Part shown: in pieces, positions 12,445 through 17,073 of the stretch
Layout of the letters: every line of letters starts with the position of its first letter
Numbering within the stretch: the first letter of the stretch is position 1
DNA from: Gracilimonas sp035704785
GTDB taxonomy: Bacteria; Bacteroidota; Rhodothermia; Balneolales; Balneolaceae
Length of the DNA stretch: 17,073 nt
NCBI RefSeq assembly: GCF_035704785.1
Contig: NZ_DASSWP010000154.1
Span: 1-17,073, forward strand
Direction: 5' to 3'
Position numbers and translations under genes: made by a program
The notes under the pieces: model-generated
Told to the model about the DNA's origin: nothing
Seen by the model: the letters and a program-made list of their open reading frames with translations, nothing else
Databases searched by the model: none

Positions 12445-14064
12445 CTAATCTGATTTTTTTTGTTTTTGAATTACTTTCATAACTAGCTCACGATAAGACT
12501 CTCGCTCTTTATCTCTGTCTTTTCGCAGATAATCCTGATGTTCTTGTTCCAGACCACGCTTCAGGCTGTAACACATAACCAGCAGCACGATAACAAATGG
12601 CAAGCCGGTACTGATAGCTCCGGCCTGAAGGGCTCCAAGTCCGCCGCCTAACAACAAGACAGCAGCAACAATACCCTCGGTTGATGCCCAAAAAATACGC
12701 TGTCCAACAGGTGCATCTAGTTTACCGCCACTTGTCAATCCGTCGATCACCAATGAGCCTGAGTCAGACGAGGTGACAAAGAAACTCAAGACCAAGATGA
12801 TGGCCAGGAATGAAGTCACGATAGACCATGGAAACTGATCGAGTAAGATAAACAGTGAGGTGGTTTGATCTGCTTCAACGGCAGAAGCGATCTCTGCAAT
12901 ACCGTTGATCTCGAGAAATATGGCACTTCCTCCAAAACCGCTCATCCAGAGAAAAGTAAGCATGGTTGGAACGATCAAAACTCCCAACACGAATTGTTTA
13001 ACGGTTCGTCCTCTTGAGATTCGGGCAATAAACATCCCGACATAAGGTGACCATGAGATCCACCAGGCCCAGTAGAAAACGGTCCAGGACGACATAAATG
13101 AACCTTCTTCATATGTTTGTGTCCAAAAAGCGAGTGTCGGGAACTTCTGTACATAATGTCCGAGGTTTTGAACAAAGGACCCAAGAATGAATAAGGTCGG
13201 CCCTACGATCAGTATAAAGAGCAGGAACAATCCGGCCAAACGGATATTCAGTTCACTTAAAACTTTCACCCCTTTATCAATTCCTAAGACAACAGATCCA
13301 ATAGCCACAGCGGTAACTCCTACAATAATGATAACCTGTAAGTTGATAGTATTTTCGAATCCGAACACGTACTCCATGCCGGCACCTGCCTGTGCAGCTC
13401 CGAGTCCCAGCGAGGTAGCCAAACCAAATAAGGTTCCCAAAACTGCAAGAACATCGATCACATCACCGATCCACCCATTAATGCGATCACCTAAAATTGG
13501 GTAAAAAACGGATCGGAAAGAAAGAGGCAGGTCGCGATTAAAGGCAAAAAATGCCAGAGCAAGTGCAACAATTGCGTAAATAGCCCAGGCATGTAGACCC
13601 CAGTGAAGGAAGGTAATGCCCATGGCATCACGTATGGCTTCGGTTGTACCCTGTTCAGCATGAGGCGGTGACAACAAATGCCACATCGGCTCTGCCACAG
13701 CATAAAACATCAGGCCGATTCCCATTCCTGTACTAAACAACATAGCAAACCATTCCATGGTGGTGAAGTCAGGTTCGGCATCTTCGCCGCCCAAACGAAT
13801 GCTGCCATATTTACTGAATGCAAAGTAGAGAGCAAAGCCAATAAAAATGTTAACAGCTACTACAAACAGCCAGCTTGCATAGTCCGTTATACCTACTCTG
13901 ATTGCATTAAAAACGTTATCTGCAGCTTCACCGGCCCATATAACCCCGATAATTAATGCGGTGATAAGGATAACTGATGGCCAAAAGACCGGTTTATGAA
14001 TATCAAAATATTTATTTATACCCGTTTTTTCACCCGGGTCTTTTTCTTCTCCTCTTATTGCCAT
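12445..14064 (-). CDS. BCCT-family betaine/choline/carnitine transporter
   Basis: A 12-TM secondary transporter (539 residues) of the BetP/OpuD/BetT type, importing quaternary ammonium osmolytes. The glycine stretch STGMGIGLMFYAVAEP (111-126) in TM3 has the form of Na+-coupled betaine carriers. The TM8 signature WTVFYWAWWISWSPYVGMF (327-345) supplies the aromatic substrate box, followed by ARISRGRTVKQF. FFVTSSDSGSLVID (428-441) is also characteristic. N- and C-terminal tails are cytoplasmic and charged; the C-terminal ~40 residues (from about 500) are rich in Lys, Arg and Glu, comparable to the osmosensing tail of BetP. No Shine-Dalgarno is seen. It is first in a two-gene operon with the universal stress protein. 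Substrate (glycine betaine most likely) is inferred. Confidence 0.93.
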   Translation of the reverse strand: MAIRGEEKDPGEKTGINKYFDIHKPVFWPSVILITALIIGVIWAGEAADNVFNAIRVGITDYASWLFVVAVNIFIGFALYFAFSKYGSIRLGGEDAEPDFTTMEWFAMLFSTGMGIGLMFYAVAEPMWHLLSPPHAEQGTTEAIRDAMGITFLHWGLHAWAIYAIVALALAFFAFNRDLPLSFRSVFYPILGDRINGWIGDVIDVLAVLGTLFGLATSLGLGAAQAGAGMEYVFGFENTINLQVIIIVGVTAVAIGSVVLGIDKGVKVLSELNIRLAGLFLLFILIVGPTLFILGSFVQNLGHYVQKFPTLAFWTQTYEEGSFMSSWTVFYWAWWISWSPYVGMFIARISRGRTVKQFVLGVLIVPTMLTFLWMSGFGGSAIFLEINGIAEIASAVEADQTTSLFILLDQFPWSIVTSFLAIILVLSFFVTSSDSGSLVIDGLTSGGKLDAPVGQRIFWASTEGIVAAVLLLGGGLGALQAGAISTGLPFVIVLLVMCYSLKRGLEQEHQDYLRKDRDKERESYRELVMKVIQKQKKSD

Positions 14065-14457
14065 GTTGGTAATTTTAGAAAATTAGAATTAATTCAATAC
14101 TTGCCGAAAAGCGGGGCAAATGATGTCACATTAGGGCGGAAGCTCTGAGGATAAAACAGCTCAGATGATTGGTACTGAGATACTCCCGAATCTAAATTAT
14201 CGTAGTTCTCATGTACTCCAATTTGACATTAATTGATACTAAAAAAATCAGCGTATTGAAATAACTGATAATTATAAAGTAATACAGCGATCAATAATTT
14301 CCTGAAGGCTACAGAAAAGCGAACGATTATCAAACGCAGCTTTTGGAAGTGTTGCTAAATTAAACACTTGTGTCATATGAAATAATAGAAAAGGAGAGTT
14401 CTGCCCCGACAAAAAGTTGTCAGCGCAGAAATGAGAAGACCTGCGATATGAAAACCC
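14065..14457. other. 393-bp noncoding gap upstream of the BCCT operon
   Basis: No credible gene on either strand. It must contain the BCCT promoter: a perfect TATAAT on the minus strand (14271-14276) is the best -10 but lacks a good -35, and would leave a leader of about 200 nt. Small hairpins occur: TTGCC/GGCAA (14101-14119), CTGAG/CTCAG (14145-14164) and AAGTGTT/AACACTT (14347-14369). None matches a riboswitch I can recognise. Confidence 0.6.
14399..14430 (-). terminator. Hairpin downstream of the lipoprotein gene, possible terminator
   Basis: TTCTGC (14399-14404) pairs with GCAGAA (14425-14430), then a 3x3 internal loop, then GACAA/TTGTC with an AAAG loop. On the minus strand it lies 27 bp after the lipoprotein stop and is followed by CTCTCCTTTTCTATT, pyrimidine-rich but with no long T-run. 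Confidence 0.45.
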
Positions 14458-15696
14458 TTAGCTGCCAGAAATTTTTAAAATATTCAGGCCATCAACCCCA
14501 TTAGCTAATATTATGTATTGACCATTTGTTTTTACAAAATTAGCAGAGGCCGTATTGGTTGAATTGCTTTTCCAACTGTAAACTTCTTCAGGCTCTGTTT
14601 TACCATCTCTTGGGAGTGTTGTAATAAATAATCCGTCCGTTCCATTGGCGATATAAACATATTTTCCGTCTACGGTAACGCCATTAGCAACATCCGCTCC
14701 ATGAGCATTGAATTCATATACCGGAGTATCGGCAGATGTGCTAAACTTATATCCTTTGACTCCCCGATTCCCTAAGGCCACGTAGGTTATGGCAGCGGTA
14801 TGTTCAAGTACGTTTTTGCCATCAACAGGAGTGACGGCAAAAGGAGTTTGAAAAGTGGTTATAGCATCACTCTTAAAATCCATGATCGTGAAGTTGGCAC
14901 GCTTATCAGCCAACAGGTTCAAGCCAATAACATCATCTTGTCTTCTGTCGATGCTTTTGGCGAAATTATTATCAACTCTTTTAGTGATCGATAGGTTGCC
15001 TTTATTCAGCTGGTAAAAGCCACCTCCTGTAGCTCCGGAAACAACATAGAGATCCTGTGCAAAATCCACGATGTCATTTCCTGAAAAGCTGGGTAAAGGA
15101 ATTTCACGGTAAGAGCCGGAACCTGTTTTAAAGACCCCTTTTTCAATTTCTTTTTCTCCAAGTATGGCGCCTCCGTGTCCCTGTAAACTATAGCCTGAAC
15201 TTCCTACATCTCGTCCACCGGTGATCCATAATATTTTTGCATTTTCTTCGATCTCAAGGGCATTGATATCGGTATCCTCAGAAATAAGAGAAGAAATGAT
15301 CTTTGGATTTTCTTCGTCATTAATATCAATGATGTCTACAGCCCCGGCGTATTCGCTGCCATTCAGGTGATAGGAGATATATACCTTATTGGCACGTATT
15401 TCAATACTGGTCGCGCTTAACTTTTTACCATTAACTTCCGGTGACTCCACATTGGCAATGTGTGTAAATTTATCACCGCCAAGGGTAGATGAAGTGGAAG
15501 AAAATTTAGACTTTAATGAATCAAGAACGATATCATTATTGATGATCTGTACCCGCTGGTTGAGGCTTTCCAAATCGTTATTAACACTTTGGAAATAGCT
15601 TTTTCCATCATCATTTGAAAGCAAACTACATGAACTAATACCTATTACAAAGAACCCAAATACCATTAAAAGCACAGTGCGCTTTAACCCTTTCAT
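14458..15696 (-). CDS. Lipoprotein with propeller-like (LVIVD-type) repeats, function unknown
   Basis: The N-terminus MKGLKRTVLLMVFGFFVIGISSC is a lipoprotein signal; ISSC (20-23) is the lipobox with lipidated C23, a substrate for LspA. A short helical linker (about 32-64) precedes a beta-rich region. Its segments read like propeller blades: VYISYHLNGSEYAGAVDIIDI (105-125), ILWITGG (155-161), LYVVSGATGGGFYQL (216-230), ITYVALGNRGVKGYKF (303-318), YVYIANGTDGLFITTL (346-361) and YIILANGVDGLNILKI (394-409). The last two share ANGxDGL. This fits the LVIVD class of surface-anchored proteins, whose function is not established. There is no enzyme motif. GAGGG lies 8 bp before the ATG. It is monocistronic between two gaps; a periplasmic or outer-surface location is likely. 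Confidence 0.78.
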   Translation of the reverse strand: MKGLKRTVLLMVFGFFVIGISSCSLLSNDDGKSYFQSVNNDLESLNQRVQIINNDIVLDSLKSKFSSTSSTLGGDKFTHIANVESPEVNGKKLSATSIEIRANKVYISYHLNGSEYAGAVDIIDINDEENPKIISSLISEDTDINALEIEENAKILWITGGRDVGSSGYSLQGHGGAILGEKEIEKGVFKTGSGSYREIPLPSFSGNDIVDFAQDLYVVSGATGGGFYQLNKGNLSITKRVDNNFAKSIDRRQDDVIGLNLLADKRANFTIMDFKSDAITTFQTPFAVTPVDGKNVLEHTAAITYVALGNRGVKGYKFSTSADTPVYEFNAHGADVANGVTVDGKYVYIANGTDGLFITTLPRDGKTEPEEVYSWKSNSTNTASANFVKTNGQYIILANGVDGLNILKISGS

Positions 15697-15721
15697 CCAA
15701 CACCCTCGAAATTATTTAAAT

Positions 15722-15768
15722 ATTATAAGCTGAACTATTTTATCAAAAGTAAGTCTTTACCGGATCAA
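15722..15768 (-). promoter_or_regulatory. Candidate promoter region of the lipoprotein gene
   Basis: On the minus strand there are two weak options: TTGATC (15763-15768) with GATAAA (15739-15744) at 18 bp, or a perfect TATAAT (15722-15727) without a good -35. The sequence does not decide between them. Confidence 0.3.
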
Positions 15769-15790
15769 TTAATTATAGAATTTTTTAAAG

Positions 15791-15808
15791 CCTGAAGTTT
15801 TAGTCAGG
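15791..15808 (-). terminator. Weak hairpin at the end of the fadJ-like gene
   Basis: CCTGA (15791-15795) pairs with TCAGG (15804-15808) across an 8-nt loop, and the stop codon lies in the stem. On the minus strand it is followed by CTTTAAAAAATT. The stem is short and the tract interrupted, so termination is only possible. Confidence 0.35.
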
Positions 15809-17073
15809 AATTTTGATAAAACATTTTTCCATGATCCATTAAGATCTGAGCAGCCTTAAACCTATGTCCAAATTCATCCTCGAATTTCCTTAGCTTCTCC
15901 ACCACCTTATCCGCTCCGATTTGATCGATATACCGGAAAGGCCCGCCAAGGAATGGAGGAAAGCCGAGTCCAAGGATAGCTCCAAGATCTCCGTCTTCCG
16001 GAGACTTGAGTATTCCTTCTTCCAGGCACCAGGCCGCTTCGTTGATCATAGTCAAAGCCATACGCATTTGGGCGGTTTCTTTGTCGGGATTACTTCGGTT
16101 TTGGCTGCCGAAGTGTTCATAGATCTCGGTGTTGACTTCCTTCTTTTTGCCGGAAGAGTATTTGTACATCCCGCGTTTATTTTTGCGGCCTTTGTAGCCG
16201 GTATCCAGTAATTCCTGTGCACGGTTGGTGGTGTCCACGCCGCGTTTGGCAAACATGGCTGACATCGTTTCGGCTACATGAGCTCCCACATCAATGCCGA
16301 CTTCATCAAAAAGAGCCATGGGTCCGACCGGGAACCCCCAGTCTTTCATGATCTTATCGAGGAATTCGATGGAGGCGCCTTCTTCCAAAAGCTTGAGGGC
16401 CTCATTCATATAAGGTGCCAAAATTCGGGTGGTGTAGAAACCGGGTCCGTCTTTTACCACGATCACATTCTTCCCCTGATTCACCCCAACTTGGAAGGCT
16501 GTTTGCGTTACCCAATCGGCAGTTTGATCAGTAGTGATAATTTCAAGCAGCGGCATTTTCTGAACCGGGGAGAAGTAATGCATCCCAATGATATTTTCAG
16601 GCCGTTTGGCACCTTTGGCAATTTCTGTGATTGGCAGTGATGAGGTATTGGAGGCAAAAATACAGTGTTCTTCTGTGGCTGATTCAACCTCCTTCACGAT
16701 CGTACGTTTCAGGTCAAGATCTTCGAATACGGCTTCGATCACAAGATCCACAGCTTTGAATCCGTCATAAGAAGCAACTCCCGTTACTTTACTGGCCATT
16801 TTATCCCGCTCAAATTCTGAGATGATCCGTTTTTCAGCTTTTTCATTTAACGATTTCCAGATCTCTTTTTCGCCCTGTGCAGCCTGATCGATGGTTTGAT
16901 CTTTCAGCAATACGTTGTAATCACCTTTATCCATGCTGACCTCTGCAATACCTGAACCCATCAAACCTGCTCCAAGTACTGCCAACTTTTTCACCGGCTT
17001 TACAAGGTCAGGATTCGGTACTTTTTTGGAAGCATTCATCCCGAAAAACAGATTCACTAAATTTCTCGATTCC
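15804..17073 (-). CDS. fadJ: FadJ/FadB-type beta-oxidation protein, 3-hydroxyacyl-CoA dehydrogenase part (5' end outside window)
   Basis: The frame stays open to the right edge (translating ESRNLVNLFFGMN at the border), so the GTG at 17055-17057 is probably not the true start and the enoyl-CoA hydratase half lies outside. What is visible is the linker SRNLVNLFFGMNASKKV, the NAD-binding domain KLAVLGAGLMGSGIAEV (24-40, counted from that GTG), and the catalytic pair H160 in GMHYFSPVQKMP and E172, spaced 12 apart as expected. A C-terminal repeat domain follows with FPVGPMALFDEVGID and GFPPFLGGPFRYIDQIGADKV, as in the E. coli FadJ end. It oxidises 3-hydroxyacyl-CoA to 3-ketoacyl-CoA. FadJ is favoured over FadB by close residue agreement, but the assignment is by eye. 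A thiolase partner is not visible. Confidence 0.9.
   Translation of the reverse strand, partial: ESRNLVNLFFGMNASKKVPNPDLVKPVKKLAVLGAGLMGSGIAEVSMDKGDYNVLLKDQTIDQAAQGEKEIWKSLNEKAEKRIISEFERDKMASKVTGVASYDGFKAVDLVIEAVFEDLDLKRTIVKEVESATEEHCIFASNTSSLPITEIAKGAKRPENIIGMHYFSPVQKMPLLEIITTDQTADWVTQTAFQVGVNQGKNVIVVKDGPGFYTTRILAPYMNEALKLLEEGASIEFLDKIMKDWGFPVGPMALFDEVGIDVGAHVAETMSAMFAKRGVDTTNRAQELLDTGYKGRKNKRGMYKYSSGKKKEVNTEIYEHFGSQNRSNPDKETAQMRMALTMINEAAWCLEEGILKSPEDGDLGAILGLGFPPFLGGPFRYIDQIGADKVVEKLRKFEDEFGHRFKAAQILMDHGKMFYQNS

Noticed and set aside
13187..13504. Open frame antisense to the BCCT gene
   Set aside because: The composition is the complement of membrane-helix codons; it has no start signal or context.
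14065..14457. Cyclic-di-AMP (ydaO) riboswitch upstream of the osmolyte transporter
   Set aside because: I looked on the minus strand for the conserved core and found only short unrelated hairpins.

Overview
The window reads as chromosomal sequence from a marine or halotolerant member of the Bacteroidota/Balneolota side of the tree (a Balneola, Gracilimonas or Rhodohalobacter-like organism is my best guess). The guess rests on moderate-to-low GC, frequent absence of Shine-Dalgarno sequences, an ileS - TraR/DksA-like - lspA cluster, a RibBA with a decayed second domain, a DUF559 gene embedded in palindromic repeats, and a betaine-type BCCT transporter. No search was run, so the taxonomy is inference.

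Layout. 2-1605 (+): the C-terminal part of a class 3 aldehyde dehydrogenase, cut by the window edge, overlapping an AcuI/YhdH-type acrylyl-CoA reductase, closed by a hairpin terminator. 1714-2499: a stand-alone receiver-domain response regulator (-), divergent from an unrecognised 87-residue acidic protein (+). 2508-4621 (-): a compact three-gene operon of low-molecular-weight tyrosine phosphatase, fructosamine/ribulosamine kinase and a signal-peptide-less BtuF-like binding protein; the first two fit protein deglycation. 4808-8996 (+): ileS (type 2, with the HIGH motif changed to GIHH), a single-cysteine TraR/DksA-like regulator and lspA. 9015-10560 (-): yajC then a RibBA whose GTP cyclohydrolase II half has lost all three zinc cysteines. 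10675-11499: two directly repeated elements of about 174 bp, each made of paired hairpins, bracketing a DUF559 (Vsr-like) nuclease gene. 11533-14064 (-): a BCCT transporter followed by a tandem-domain universal stress protein. 14065-14457: a 393-bp gap with little in it but hairpins. 14458-15696 (-): a propeller-like lipoprotein. 15804-17073 (-): the 3-hydroxyacyl-CoA dehydrogenase half of a FadJ/FadB-type beta-oxidation enzyme, cut by the right edge.

Most of the window is housekeeping. The accessory-looking part is 10675-11499. The two flanking elements differ almost only in loops or by base changes that keep the hairpin stems paired. Each element is itself an inverted pair of the same two-hairpin module. 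The arrangement resembles REP/REPIN elements around RAYT transposases, but with a PD-(D/E)XK-type DUF559 protein in the RAYT position. It is the best candidate for an undescribed system. The altered HIGH motif of the apparently housekeeping IleRS and the RibBX-like RibBA are the next most informative observations.
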